A stretch of 41,138 nt of DNA, taken from a virus. Every line of letters starts with the position of its first letter. Position 1 is the stretch's first letter. The stretch lies in the IMG/VR virus record IMGVR_UViG_3300043538_000019, positions 1-41,138 of that record; one strand, written 5' to 3'. Position numbers and translations under genes: made by a program. Below the pieces are notes generated by a model. It ran no database searches and was not told where the DNA came from. It saw only the letters and a program-made list of their open reading frames with translations. This document shows, piece after piece, positions 23,476 to 32,524 of the stretch.

Positions 23476-25403
23476 TGGCACTCCAAGCGGGCCTCTACAA
23501 ATCGCAGGATCAGCAGGAGCAGGACCTCACGCAAGGCCCTGGCTGGACGATTGATGATCAAAAGCCATCGACGTTTGCCGGCGCGGCGACAGCGCTTCCG
23601 CGTGGCGTAGGGCAGGGCGTGTCGGATGGCATCTCGGTTCTCACGCATGGCATCCACGATGAACTGGTCCCGGGACTGCTCGATGCCAGCCCTTTCGGCA
23701 GGCTGCTGCGTGGCGCGGATCAGGACATCGTCAAGGCGGTGCCAGGCGTGCAGACCGCGGAGTCCGCAAACGAGGCGCTCGAGGCGATGTCCCAGCGCAC
23801 GCGCGAGTTCTCAAAGTCTCTCGTAGGCGATCCGCGCACTACCGGCGCCGGCGCGAACGTCATTCAGGGCTTCAGCAAGGCGGTCACCGAGTTCACCTTA
23901 GGTAGCTTAGCTGGCGGCCCGACATCGGGCGCCGCGCTCCTTGGCGCAACCGAAGGCTACGCGCACTACGGCGATCTGCTTGATCTGGGCGTCGATGAAG
24001 AGACCGCGCAAAGGTCTGGCATCACCACGGCGATGTTGAGCGGTGGCGCCGCGTACTTGCCCATGGCGATGCCCGCCAAATGGCTTGCGGGGCTCTCAGC
24101 GCCGACCGCGCTCGCAGCGCAGGCTGGTACGGGCGCTGTGATCAACACAGGTTTCGGCGCGGTCGACCGGTACGCTGGGGCGAAGATCCTGCGCAACGCT
24201 GGCTACGACGCCATGGCCGACCAACAGGAGGTTTGGGATAAGACCAATGTCCTCGCCGATGCTATCTCCGGGGCCTTCTTCGGCGCGCATTCAGGATGGC
24301 ACGGCATCAAGGAATTGGCCGGCAAGCGCATCGATCCGTCGCTGCTCGATGCCGCCAAGGTGGTGCAGGACCGCCAAGCCGTCATCAATGCGGCCCCAGG
24401 GCTTCCAGTCGATGCGAAGTCCGCAGCCGTGCACCGGCAGGCCATGCAGACCGCCGTTGGAGACATGCTCACCGGCAAGCCCGTTGACCTCTCCGAGATC
24501 GACGCCGCTGGCGCGGTCTTCGCGCGCGGCGAGGTGGATGAATCGGCCGCTACCAAGATCATTCGCGATGCGTTCGTGAAGTCCGGCGTCCTAGATGAGC
24601 GCGATTTCAACGACAGCCTGGACTTCCTCAAGGGCGAGAAAGAGGAACCGGTGTCACAGAAACCGGCCGAAGCGCCTGAATCTGTCAAACCTGAAGCCGC
24701 TGCGGAACCTGAAGGGTATGATGTCGGCGAAGGAGAACTGACAGATGAGCAACGAAAAGCATTCGGCCTTGGACCGCTGGAAGAAGGCGCTGAAGCATCC
24801 GAGCCTGGGAGCGGGGGACAAGAAGTACATCCAGGATCAGATCGATCTGCTGAAGGCATCAAGGTCTACCGGGGTAGCCGCGCGCCGCTCACCGACGAGC
24901 ACTTCAGCGACGACGCACTAGGTTTCGCTTCCGACAAGTCTGCTGCGCGCCTCGGCGTCTTCTTCACGGCTGACGCAGCCGAGGCGGCCGATCACGGCGA
25001 TGTCTCCGCCCACGATCTTTATCTTAAAAACCCGAAAGTACTCAAGACGGGCGAACTGCCAGCCTTCGACTCACCCGCTGAGGCCATTGCCTACCGCGAG
25101 AAGCTGAAGGCTGAAGGCCACGACGGTATCGTCCTCGACTACCGCAACGTCGGCGGAAATCTCCACTACGTAGCCTTCTCTCCGGATGCGCTGAAATCCG
25201 CCAGTCAGCTCGCGCGCCAGCGCGTCAAGACTACCGGCGGACCACTGGCAGAAAGACCCAACCTGCAAATCGCCGATGAGCACGGCGCACCGACCTCCGC
25301 TGCTGACGCGCTCGATAAAGCTACCGCCGAGGAAGCCCAGGCCAACAAAGAAGCCGATCCCATGATGGAAGCGGCCGTGAAGTGCGAGATGCGCCATGCG
25401 TGA
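23475..25403 (+). CDS. Ejection protein with ADP-ribosyltransferase-like C-terminal domain, 642 aa
   Basis: Residues 1-280 are Gly/Ala-rich with hydrophobic stretches near 140-165 and 190-225. An acidic Glu/Pro-rich linker follows at about 390-465. Residues about 467-575 read like an ART-PolyVal domain: Val-Tyr-Arg-Gly-Ser, then Leu-Gly-Val-Phe-Phe-Thr-Ala-Asp-Ala, Ala-x-x-His-Gly, then Gly-His-Asp-Gly-Ile-Val-Leu and Tyr-Val-Ala-Phe-Ser-Pro-Asp-Ala-Leu-Lys-Ser. If active, it could modify host proteins as soon as it is injected with the DNA. The final catalytic acidic residue is not clear, so activity is unproven. Confidence 0.65.
   Translation: MALQAGLYKSQDQQEQDLTQGPGWTIDDQKPSTFAGAATALPRGVGQGVSDGISVLTHGIHDELVPGLLDASPFGRLLRGADQDIVKAVPGVQTAESANEALEAMSQRTREFSKSLVGDPRTTGAGANVIQGFSKAVTEFTLGSLAGGPTSGAALLGATEGYAHYGDLLDLGVDEETAQRSGITTAMLSGGAAYLPMAMPAKWLAGLSAPTALAAQAGTGAVINTGFGAVDRYAGAKILRNAGYDAMADQQEVWDKTNVLADAISGAFFGAHSGWHGIKELAGKRIDPSLLDAAKVVQDRQAVINAAPGLPVDAKSAAVHRQAMQTAVGDMLTGKPVDLSEIDAAGAVFARGEVDESAATKIIRDAFVKSGVLDERDFNDSLDFLKGEKEEPVSQKPAEAPESVKPEAAAEPEGYDVGEGELTDEQRKAFGLGPLEEGAEASEPGSGGQEVHPGSDRSAEGIKVYRGSRAPLTDEHFSDDALGFASDKSAARLGVFFTADAAEAADHGDVSAHDLYLKNPKVLKTGELPAFDSPAEAIAYREKLKAEGHDGIVLDYRNVGGNLHYVAFSPDALKSASQLARQRVKTTGGPLAERPNLQIADEHGAPTSAADALDKATAEEAQANKEADPMMEAAVKCEMRHA
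24745..24921 (+). CDS. Out-of-frame nested ORF in the linker of the ejection protein
   Basis: This 58-codon frame starts at an ATG inside the ejection protein gene, where the host frame encodes a featureless linker. Its first 40 residues look like a real amphipathic helical protein (Leu-Asp-Arg-Trp-Lys-Lys-Ala-Leu, then Tyr-Ile-Gln-Asp-Gln-Ile-Asp-Leu-Leu-Lys). The remainder looks like frame shadow. AAGGAG lies about 10 bases upstream. It may be a nested gene, an old frame before compensating indels, or chance. Confidence 0.3.
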   Translation: MSNEKHSALDRWKKALKHPSLGAGDKKYIQDQIDLLKASRSTGVAARRSPTSTSATTH

Positions 25404-27924
25404 GGACTGCTTAGAAGCGGTGTCCACGATGCTCGGTCGCCAGTTGATGGCATCCCAGGGCACGAAGATCGAGGAGCGCGTCAAGACCGCCATGAAGGTG
25501 CTCGCGCGTGAGAATCGGGATGAGTGGCGCGCGAAGAGCTACACCGACAGGCTGATGAATGCCGCCGCCAAGGCCGCCACCGACATGAAGGAGGAGGCCG
25601 CACAGAAGCGCGCGAACATCGAGAAGACCGTTGCCATCCATGATCGCATCGAGAACTTCCTAGCCACCCAGCCCAACGCCAAGGTGGGCGATGGCCTCAA
25701 AGCCGTGTCCAAGCTTTTGGACTTCGACACCCGCGGCGGCGGCTATACCTCGGTGCAGTCATGGGCGAACGCGGTGCGCAACGAGGCCTTCGGCAATCTC
25801 ATCAAGACGTGGGAAGCCATCCCGGGACACTTCTTCGGCCTGTTCGAGGACAAGAAGGGCGTCGCTGATCTCTGGAAGGAAATCCACGGCGAGGAGTCCG
25901 GCAACAAGGTCGCGAAGCAGGGCGCGGATGCGTGGCGCAGGACCACCGAGGAACTGCGCCAGCGTTTCAATGACGCCGGCGGGCATGTCGGCAAGCTCGA
26001 GGATTGGAGCAAGCCGCAGCATCACAGTCAGATGCGCGTCGCGGCGGCCGGTGTTGAGAAGTGGATCGCCGACATTCTCCCTAAGCTCGATCGCGAGAAG
26101 TACGTCACCGGCGATGGCCGGCGGATGAGTGATGAGCAGATGCAGCAGTTCCTGGGCCACGCCTATGACTCGATCATCACCGATGGCCACAACGGCACCG
26201 AGCCTGGCAGTGTCACGGGCGCCGGCGTCACCGCGAATAAGAACGCCGCGCACCGGCAGATCTTCTTCAAGGACTCGGACGCATCCGCGCAGTACAACGC
26301 GCTCTACGGCGAGCGCTCGCTCAATAACCTGCTCTCCGGCCACGTCTCGCGCATGGCCAGAGATATCGCACTGACGGAGCGGCTCGGACCCAACGCTGCG
26401 GCGACGCTCAAGTACTTCAACGACCGCACGCTGCAGGACGAGATACGCCAGGCGCCAACCAAGATTGCCTCCTTGCGCAAGAAGGCAATCTACAACGAGC
26501 GGTTGATGGATGCGGTCTCCGGCAAGGATCAGGTGGTTGATCAGCGCGTCGCGAATGCCTTCCAGACGTTTCGCAATTGGATGACCGCCAGCAAGCTCGG
26601 CAAGGTCGTGATCACGGCGCTCTCCGATGAGGCCGGCATGTTCTCGACCGCCATCGCGAATAAGGTGCCGTACTCATCGGCGCTGATCCAAGAACTTAAA
26701 CGCGTGTTGCCCGGTGAATCACGGCGGTTCGCCGAACATTCAGGCCTCGGCATAGACGCGATGATGGGGCACATGAATCGCTTTGCGCAGGAGGAGTTCG
26801 GCGCCTCATTCAGCGGGAAGATGGCCTCGAGCGTGATGCGCCTCTCCGGCGCCGAACGCATGTGGGCCGCGCGCCGGCAGGGCATGGGCACGGTGCTGAT
26901 GTCCTCGATCGGTAAGCTCACCCGCTCGATCGAGCACGTCGAGGATCTGTCCAAGGAGGATCACGGTGTGCTCGCTGATAAGGGCGTCACCGATACCAAT
27001 TGGCAGGTGTGGCGGCGCGCTGAGCCGGAAGATTGGGGCGGCTCATCCAAAGTGCTCACGCCGAAATCCATCTGGGCGATCCCGGATGAAAAGCTGGCCG
27101 ACTTGGGCGACCCGCGCGCGCTCAAGCGCGAGGCCTCCACGCAGCTACTCGCGCATACCCTCGAGGAAGCCGGCATGGGCGCGATGGACACCGGTCCACG
27201 CCAACGCGTCGCGGTTAACTTAGGCACCCAGCGAGGCACGTATGGTGGGGAGATCTGGCGCTCGATGAACCTGTTTCGCGGCTTCGCCTTCGCTATGATG
27301 ATGAAGCACTGGGCGCGCGCGGCTGATCAGCCGGGCTTTGGCAAGGTCAAGTACCTGGCGCCCCTATTCGTATACGGGACCGTCATGGCGGCCGTCGGCA
27401 ATCAGATCCGCAATCTCATCGCGGGCGCGGATCCTGAGAACATGAACCCGAAGCAGAACTTGGCATTCTGGGGCAAGGCGCTGTTGCGCGGCGGAGGCCT
27501 GGGTTTCTTCGGCGACTTCCTGCAGAACGAAACGACCGAGCACGACACCTCGCTCGCCGCGGCGCTTGGCGGCCCGGCAGCCACCACGGCCGAGGATCTG
27601 CTGCAGCTCACGCATGGCGCGTTCTTTCAATCCAAGCGCGGCCAGCAAGTGGATGAGAAGGCGAAGCTCATCCGCTTCGTGAAGGGCAACATACCGCTAC
27701 TCAACATGTGGTACACGCAGGCCGCGGCAGACCATCTCATCTGGAATCACCTGCAGGAGGCCGCCAATCCCGGTTATCTCTCGCGCATGGTGGCGAAGCA
27801 GGAAGCGAACTTCGGCAAGACCTACTACTGGAATCCGGAATCAGCTACTCCGGGGCGGGCTCCAAATCTCGCCAAGGCTGTTGGCGCCAATCAAAACGCG
27901 AACTTCGCAGGTAACACCCCATGA
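25396..27924 (+). CDS. Large internal virion / ejection protein (gp16 type), 842 aa
   Basis: The ATG overlaps the previous gene by eight bases. It is the largest ejection-block protein, mostly helical, with hydrophobic stretches near its C-terminal third (for example Leu-Ala-Pro-Leu-Phe-Val-Tyr-Gly and Gly-Gly-Gly-Leu-Gly-Phe-Phe-Gly) that could cross the inner membrane. T7 gp16-like proteins take this place and carry DNA into the cytoplasm. No N-terminal transglycosylase is visible here. The ATGA overlap couples it to the tailspike. Confidence 0.65.
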   Translation: MREDCLEAVSTMLGRQLMASQGTKIEERVKTAMKVLARENRDEWRAKSYTDRLMNAAAKAATDMKEEAAQKRANIEKTVAIHDRIENFLATQPNAKVGDGLKAVSKLLDFDTRGGGYTSVQSWANAVRNEAFGNLIKTWEAIPGHFFGLFEDKKGVADLWKEIHGEESGNKVAKQGADAWRRTTEELRQRFNDAGGHVGKLEDWSKPQHHSQMRVAAAGVEKWIADILPKLDREKYVTGDGRRMSDEQMQQFLGHAYDSIITDGHNGTEPGSVTGAGVTANKNAAHRQIFFKDSDASAQYNALYGERSLNNLLSGHVSRMARDIALTERLGPNAAATLKYFNDRTLQDEIRQAPTKIASLRKKAIYNERLMDAVSGKDQVVDQRVANAFQTFRNWMTASKLGKVVITALSDEAGMFSTAIANKVPYSSALIQELKRVLPGESRRFAEHSGLGIDAMMGHMNRFAQEEFGASFSGKMASSVMRLSGAERMWAARRQGMGTVLMSSIGKLTRSIEHVEDLSKEDHGVLADKGVTDTNWQVWRRAEPEDWGGSSKVLTPKSIWAIPDEKLADLGDPRALKREASTQLLAHTLEEAGMGAMDTGPRQRVAVNLGTQRGTYGGEIWRSMNLFRGFAFAMMMKHWARAADQPGFGKVKYLAPLFVYGTVMAAVGNQIRNLIAGADPENMNPKQNLAFWGKALLRGGGLGFFGDFLQNETTEHDTSLAAALGGPAATTAEDLLQLTHGAFFQSKRGQQVDEKAKLIRFVKGNIPLLNMWYTQAAADHLIWNHLQEAANPGYLSRMVAKQEANFGKTYYWNPESATPGRAPNLAKAVGANQNANFAGNTP

Positions 27925-30197
27925 CAATCGGAACCAACACAGCGCGCGTCAGCGCCAATTGCGACGGGGTGTCAAAGATATTCCCGGTCGCAATTCAAGC
28001 CTATCTTGGAAGCGACTTCCTCGTGCTGCTGACGAACAACGCAAGCGGCCTTAGCACGCTGCTGACACTCAACGCTGACTACAGCATGGCCACTGGCAGC
28101 ACCGACGCGCCGCCGAAGTGGACGCTAACGACACTGGCCGCCGCTGCGTACGCCGCTGGCAACACGCTGCAGGTGATCTTGAATACCGCTGAAGTGCAGC
28201 AGACGCAGTATGTGCAGGGCCAGCAATTTCCAAGTCTCGCGGTACAGACGAACGTTGATCGCCTGACGCAGATGGCGATTCGCCTCTCCGATCAAATGTC
28301 GCGCGCCATCGTCGCGCCGGACGGGGATGTATCGCCGGTCATGGCGTTGCCTGCACAGGGGCTGCGCAAAAGCACAAATCTAGGTTTCGATGCGAGCGGC
28401 AACCTGGCGCTCAATTTACAACTGCTGGCCGGAACGATTAGCACGGCGACGCTCGCGCCATTCTTAGGCCTCTCGCAGACTCCTGCTGAAGCTGCTGTGC
28501 CGGTGGTGCCAGTCAATTTGCAATACGCCCCCGGCAACGTGAATCGCTACGCTACGAACACCACGCCAGGCACCACGGACATGACGGCCGCCGTTCAGGC
28601 AGCCATCAATCAATCTGGACAGACAGGCGGTGCTGCTGCCTACGTGCCGCCAGGGACCTATCTGTGCAGTTCGACGTTGACGCTCGTCAGCAATGGCACG
28701 CTCTACGGTGATGGCGCGAAGTCAATCCTGCAGTTCTCCAACAACAACACCAGCAACATCTCAGGCGCAGCCCTCACTGATGCAACGGTGCGCAATCTAA
28801 AGATCACCGTCACCGGAAATGGCAATCAAAGCTACGTCGGTGCCGTGAACTTAAACACCGGCTGCACCAATTGCATCGTTGATTCGCTCGATATCTCTGG
28901 TAACTCTGGCTGCGGCGTTCTGCTACAAGATGCGATCTCTTGCCGCATCAGCAACAACTACTTCCATAATTTCAATGTGGTGAATGCCAATGCGGACGTT
29001 GGCGATATTTATCTTGGCGTCGATGTCGGCACCGGGTGCCGATACAACGTCATCACCGGCAATCAGTGTTTCGGTGGCGCATGGCACGGCATCATGATGT
29101 TGACCGCGGTCGCGGCTCCCGGCACCACGCATAACATGTTCAACGTAGTCTCGAACAACCGTATCGGCCAACACTTGGCTTACGGGATCGCGGACTACAG
29201 CGGCAACGCGAACTCGGATCTTTACAACCAGATCATTGGCAACTACATCGAAAACATCCAGGGGCCTGCCAGCGTGCTCGGTGGCTCTGCCGGCGCGGGG
29301 ATTTACCTCTCGGCGTGCGGCGGCGATGTGGTGGCGAACAACACGATCAGAAACTGCTGCGTGCAGACCACGAACCAGACGCTCACCCCAGCCGGCATCG
29401 GTGTGGGTGCTTTGGGCAACAGCGCCACCCAGGCGCCGATCGTCATCAGCGGGAACTTGATCACCGACATGACCCAGTATCACGGCATCGAGGTGGCCGC
29501 CTCGCCGGCGCCGGTCCAGGTGACGGGCAACACCATCCGCATGCCGGTAAGCAACTCCACGGGCAACGCGATTTTCGTGAATCAGTGCAGCAACTGCAAT
29601 GTCACGGGCAACAACATCGGTAACCTGTCGGCGAACGCCGGGATACTCTTCAGCGCCACGAGCGCGGTCGCCAACAACTCCTTCATCGCCAACACGATCG
29701 CCACCGGCAATGTAGGCATCCAAACCAACGGCGTCGGGCCGTACAACAAGACGGTGATCACGGATAACAACATCGTGGGCTCTACGGCGTCCGCGGCATT
29801 GAATCTGAACAACCTCGCCCAAGCCGTCATCTCAAACAACGTCCTTGGATGCACGGGGCAGGCAGTCACCTTGACGGCCTGCACGCAGGTTCGCATGACG
29901 GGGAATTCCATCGTCTGCGGCGGTACCTTCGCCATTGCGACTTCTGGCACCTGCACAGATACCTTCATCGATGAGTCGAACTATCTAAGCGGCGCGTCCA
30001 ACACCTACATGAACGCCGTGAACAATGCGGGCACCGGCGCGATCTTCGTGCAGTACGCAAGCGCCGTTGCGGCGGCAGGTGCGCACGCGGTAGGCGATTG
30101 GATCAAGCAATCGATCCCGGTGGTTGGTAACCCTAAGGGCTGGCGCTGCACGGTGGCGGCGACGCCAGGGACTTTCACCAGCGAAGGCAATCTGTGA
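27921..30197 (+). CDS. Tailspike with right-handed beta-helix, 758 aa
   Basis: Residues 1-165 resemble the anchor domain of T7-like tail fibres and spikes (Phe-Pro-Val-Ala-Ile near 21, Tyr-Val-Gln-Gly-Gln-Gln-Phe-Pro near 97, then Asp-Arg-Leu-Thr). From about 210 a pectate-lyase-type beta-helix begins (Ala-Tyr-Val-Pro-Pro-Gly-Thr-Tyr) and continues with many Gly-Asn-x-Ile turns. The C-terminus has a Gly-Trp-x-Cys-Thr and Thr-Pro-Gly-Thr-Phe end common in such spikes. It should bind and perhaps cleave surface polysaccharide, fixing host range. Confidence 0.85.
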   Translation: MTIGTNTARVSANCDGVSKIFPVAIQAYLGSDFLVLLTNNASGLSTLLTLNADYSMATGSTDAPPKWTLTTLAAAAYAAGNTLQVILNTAEVQQTQYVQGQQFPSLAVQTNVDRLTQMAIRLSDQMSRAIVAPDGDVSPVMALPAQGLRKSTNLGFDASGNLALNLQLLAGTISTATLAPFLGLSQTPAEAAVPVVPVNLQYAPGNVNRYATNTTPGTTDMTAAVQAAINQSGQTGGAAAYVPPGTYLCSSTLTLVSNGTLYGDGAKSILQFSNNNTSNISGAALTDATVRNLKITVTGNGNQSYVGAVNLNTGCTNCIVDSLDISGNSGCGVLLQDAISCRISNNYFHNFNVVNANADVGDIYLGVDVGTGCRYNVITGNQCFGGAWHGIMMLTAVAAPGTTHNMFNVVSNNRIGQHLAYGIADYSGNANSDLYNQIIGNYIENIQGPASVLGGSAGAGIYLSACGGDVVANNTIRNCCVQTTNQTLTPAGIGVGALGNSATQAPIVISGNLITDMTQYHGIEVAASPAPVQVTGNTIRMPVSNSTGNAIFVNQCSNCNVTGNNIGNLSANAGILFSATSAVANNSFIANTIATGNVGIQTNGVGPYNKTVITDNNIVGSTASAALNLNNLAQAVISNNVLGCTGQAVTLTACTQVRMTGNSIVCGGTFAIATSGTCTDTFIDESNYLSGASNTYMNAVNNAGTGAIFVQYASAVAAAGAHAVGDWIKQSIPVVGNPKGWRCTVAATPGTFTSEGNL

Positions 30198-30610
30198 CCG
30201 CCGAGGATCTCATCAAGGGCTTCGAGAATTGCCGGCTTGTCGCGTACCTCGACACCGTCGCCAACCCGCCGATATGGACCATCGGTTGGGGGCACACCGG
30301 CAAGGATGTGTACGAGGGTCTGGTGTGGACGCAGGCCCAGGCCGATGAGGCGCTCGAGCACGACATCATCGCGGCTGATGCGCTCTTAAGTGTCTACAGC
30401 CCGGGCCTCACCGGCGGCCCGCTCGAAGCAATTACCGACTTCGTATTCAACATCGGCATCGGCCACTACCGCACTTCGTCGCTGTGCCAACTGGTGAACG
30501 CTAATGCCTGGCCGCAGGCCAAAACCGAACTGCTCAAATGGGACCACAGCAACGGCACCGTGGTAGCTGGGCTCCTGCGCCGGCGCCAGGCTGAGGCGGC
30601 ACTGATATGA
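30194..30610 (+). CDS. Endolysin, T4-type lysozyme (GH24), 138 aa
   Basis: The catalytic triad pattern is intact: Phe-Glu (Glu 11), Ala-Tyr-Leu-Asp (Asp 20) and Trp-Thr-Ile-Gly-Trp-Gly-His-Thr-Gly (Thr 29), with the same Glu-to-Asp spacing as T4 lysozyme. The GTG start overlaps the tailspike stop. No signal or SAR segment is present, so it needs a holin to reach the peptidoglycan. Confidence 0.88.
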   Translation: MTAEDLIKGFENCRLVAYLDTVANPPIWTIGWGHTGKDVYEGLVWTQAQADEALEHDIIAADALLSVYSPGLTGGPLEAITDFVFNIGIGHYRTSSLCQLVNANAWPQAKTELLKWDHSNGTVVAGLLRRRQAEAALI

Positions 30611-30819
30611 CTGGCGAGGGCATTGCGGCAATCCTGGTCGGCATCGGCACGCTGGCAACCCAGCTATCGAGTATTGCCCTGCAGTTCAAGCAGGGAAAGG
30701 TATCGCAGGCGAACTCCGACAAGCTCGACGCGCAAGGCGGCAAGCTAGACGAAGTGCACGCCGCGACTGCGGCTATTCAGGAAGCGACCGGCACGCACAA
30801 GGCTTTGCCGCCGCCGTGA
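30607..30819 (+). CDS. Small membrane protein, holin candidate, 70 aa
   Basis: One hydrophobic segment (about residues 5-27) is followed by a polar, Gln/Lys/Ala-rich tail ending Leu-Pro-Pro-Pro. The start overlaps the lysozyme stop. It may be a holin or antiholin. The single membrane span makes this uncertain. Confidence 0.5.
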   Translation: MTGEGIAAILVGIGTLATQLSSIALQFKQGKVSQANSDKLDAQGGKLDEVHAATAAIQEATGTHKALPPP

Positions 30820-31181
30820 AGCGCTTCAGCACGAGCCCGCACCATGACCCGACGATTACGCAAAAGGTGCGCACCGCGTTGTACGAGTCTGGGCAGGGCG
30901 AGCTCGTCCACGAGATCGTCATCGATGGCATGCGCGATATCGAACAGATGGCACGCGGGGGCTTGAAGGAGCACGGCGACCGGCTGCAGATGCTTGAGGA
31001 CGCAGAGCGAGCGCGGGTTACGGAGACCGGCGTGTGGCGCATCGTCAAGGGCAAGCTCGATGCAGAGAAGGTTGATTGGGCGAAATGGATGGTGCGGGCA
31101 GGGCTTGCTGGAATAGGTACGGCGTTTTTATCGTTGATGGCCGTGGTGTTGAAACTGGCATGGAAGGGGCTACACGCCTAG
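30816..31181 (+). CDS. C-terminally anchored membrane protein, 121 aa
   Basis: A GTG start overlaps the previous stop. Residues 1-88 are charged and helical, and a single hydrophobic segment at about 92-112 ends in a short basic tail (Trp-Lys-Gly-Leu-His). It is a tail-anchored protein inside the lysis cassette, so a lysis-timing role is likely but unproven. Confidence 0.55.
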   Translation: MKRFSTSPHHDPTITQKVRTALYESGQGELVHEIVIDGMRDIEQMARGGLKEHGDRLQMLEDAERARVTETGVWRIVKGKLDAEKVDWAKWMVRAGLAGIGTAFLSLMAVVLKLAWKGLHA

Positions 31182-31189
31182 GGAATGCT

Positions 31190-31420
31190 ATGACAGACGA
31201 CGACAAGCAGACTGCCTTGCGAGAACTCCATGACATCATGGTGCGCACCGCCGCGATGATGACCAACATGGAATCCCTCGAACACCGGGTGGCTACCGTG
31301 ATCGAAGGAGGACGCCAGCAACTCTCGCACCTCGTCGCTGACCTGAATCTGCCCGAGATGCGGGCCGAACTTCGGCGCATCAAGATCGAGATGACCAAGA
31401 TCGCAGCGAGGCTCGAATGA
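31190..31420 (+). CDS. Small coiled-coil protein in lysis cassette, 76 aa
   Basis: The sequence is acidic at first (Thr-Asp-Asp-Asp-Lys) and then shows heptad-like Leu, Ile and Met spacing over most of its length, with no membrane segment. The stop overlaps the Rz start (ATGA). The role is unknown. Confidence 0.55.
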   Translation: MTDDDKQTALRELHDIMVRTAAMMTNMESLEHRVATVIEGGRQQLSHLVADLNLPEMRAELRRIKIEMTKIAARLE

Positions 31421-31905
31421 GCGAACTCGAAAAGATACTGATCGGTATCGTCGCCACGCTGGTGCTCTCAGGCGCCTTCGCCGCCTGGTGGGCGTACCAC
31501 AACCATGCCGAGCAGGCGATCGGCGCTCAGGCATGCATCCAGAACACCACGGTGACCAAGGAGACGGCCGCCGCCGAGGTGAACAAGAACCTAGCGGACT
31601 ACCAGAACAACCAGGCGAAGCCCGCCGAGGCGCAACATGAGCAAGATATCGCTGCCATTGATCTTCGCGTTATTCATACCCCTTTCCTCGTGCACGACGG
31701 TGCGCTATGTCCCAGTCCCGTGTCCAGCGCCTCCGCCAAGACCAGTGCGGACAGTGCCGCTACCGGCGCCGGGGGAACTCTCGGCGGAACTGGAAGCGTT
31801 GATATCAGGCCAGCCCTCGAAGCCTTCAAAGCAAAACTAGAGTCGATCGTGGCCGATGACCGGCGTGAGGATGCCGAATGGCCAAAACCCAAGGAGACAC
31901 CATGA
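31417..31905 (+). CDS. Rz: Rz-like i-spanin, 162 aa
   Basis: An N-terminal membrane helix (about residues 6-27) is followed by a helical periplasmic domain rich in Ala, Lys and Gln. An out-of-frame lipoprotein gene lies wholly inside it, the typical embedded Rz/Rz1 arrangement. The pair would fuse inner and outer membranes at the last step of lysis. Confidence 0.75.
   Translation: MSELEKILIGIVATLVLSGAFAAWWAYHNHAEQAIGAQACIQNTTVTKETAAAEVNKNLADYQNNQAKPAEAQHEQDIAAIDLRVIHTPFLVHDGALCPSPVSSASAKTSADSAATGAGGTLGGTGSVDIRPALEAFKAKLESIVADDRREDAEWPKPKETP
31637..31840 (+). CDS. Rz1: Rz1-like o-spanin lipoprotein, nested in Rz, 67 aa
   Basis: A signal peptide ends in Leu-Ser-Ser-Cys (lipidated Cys 19), followed by a Pro-rich stretch (Pro-Val-Pro-Cys-Pro-Ala-Pro-Pro-Pro). 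Lipobox, Pro-richness, size and full out-of-frame nesting inside Rz are together diagnostic of an embedded o-spanin. Confidence 0.8.
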   Translation: MSKISLPLIFALFIPLSSCTTVRYVPVPCPAPPPRPVRTVPLPAPGELSAELEALISGQPSKPSKQN

Positions 31906-32081
31906 ACATCGTCCCACTGATCCTGCAAATCATGGCACTCGTGTGCCTACTATTCGCGGCCTTCAACCTGTTCACGGCACCGCCCAATAAGCCGGCGTGG
32001 GGCTGGCTAGGGCTGTTCCTGTGGCTGCTCTCGCTCATGGTCTCAGGCATCGTGCTGCACGCGACGAGCGGCGTGCACTGA
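31902..32081 (+). CDS. Two-span membrane protein, holin candidate, 59 aa
   Basis: Two hydrophobic helices (about residues 4-25 and 33-53) are separated by a short Pro/Asn/Lys loop. The size and double span suit a class II holin. The start overlaps the Rz stop (ATGA). Of the membrane proteins in this cassette, it best resembles a holin. Confidence 0.55.
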   Translation: MNIVPLILQIMALVCLLFAAFNLFTAPPNKPAWGWLGLFLWLLSLMVSGIVLHATSGVH

Positions 32082-32085
32082 GCTT

Positions 32086-32268
32086 ATGCGGTGGCCGTGG
32101 ACCAAGCGGCCACCGCCGCCCACCATCCCGCCTTACCAGGTGCCAGTCTCAAAACGTGAGACTCCGAAGGAGCCGAGCATCGTGGTGGAGGAGGTCGATA
32201 CGAGTGACATGACGAAGACCGGCATTCACCGCGCGTGGGATCGGATGACTGGCAAGTTCAAGGACTGA
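32086..32268 (+). CDS. Small Pro-rich protein ending the late operon, 60 aa
   Basis: It starts Met-Arg-Trp-Pro-Trp-Thr-Lys-Arg followed by a Pro run, and the middle is acidic. It is the last plus-strand gene and overlaps the convergent membrane-protein gene by 11 bases. The function is unknown. Confidence 0.5.
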   Translation: MRWPWTKRPPPPTIPPYQVPVSKRETPKEPSIVVEEVDTSDMTKTGIHRAWDRMTGKFKD

Positions 32269-32464
32269 ACAGCAGCGACAGCGCGATCAATAGGCAGGTC
32301 AGCCAGAAAATCCGTAGATGCCGCAAGTCCACCGCGAAGCTCCCATGGACAAGAACGGAGCGAGCCGGCACTTGTTCAAACAGTCCTCGCGCTAGCAACG
32401 TGAGATCGATGATTAGAAGGATGCAAACCAAATCCCTAAACGGCAGCACTAGACAACGAAACAT
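32258..32464 (-). CDS. Small membrane protein, 68 aa
   Basis: AAGGAGG lies five bases before the ATG, one of the strongest ribosome-binding sites in the window. Hydrophobic segments at about residues 8-28 and 50-67 suggest two membrane spans. It is the last gene of the leftward accessory block, convergent with the late operon. A palindrome at 32525-32537 lies upstream. Confidence 0.6.
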   Translation of the reverse strand: MFRCLVLPFRDLVCILLIIDLTLLARGLFEQVPARSVLVHGSFAVDLRHLRIFWLTCLLIALSLLFSP

Positions 32465-32524
32465 TCAAACCTCCTTGCTGAGACCAGGGCACCTGGCGGC
32501 GCCATAAGTCCTTTCTGGGTCCAT

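Noticed and set aside
27921-30197. Possible diversity-generating target at the tailspike, given the BPP-1-like gene order
   Set aside because: No reverse-transcriptase frame and no near-repeat of the tailspike 3' end were seen in the window.
30607-32081. A single confident holin gene
   Set aside because: Three membrane proteins are present and none has a diagnostic motif, so they are listed only as candidates.
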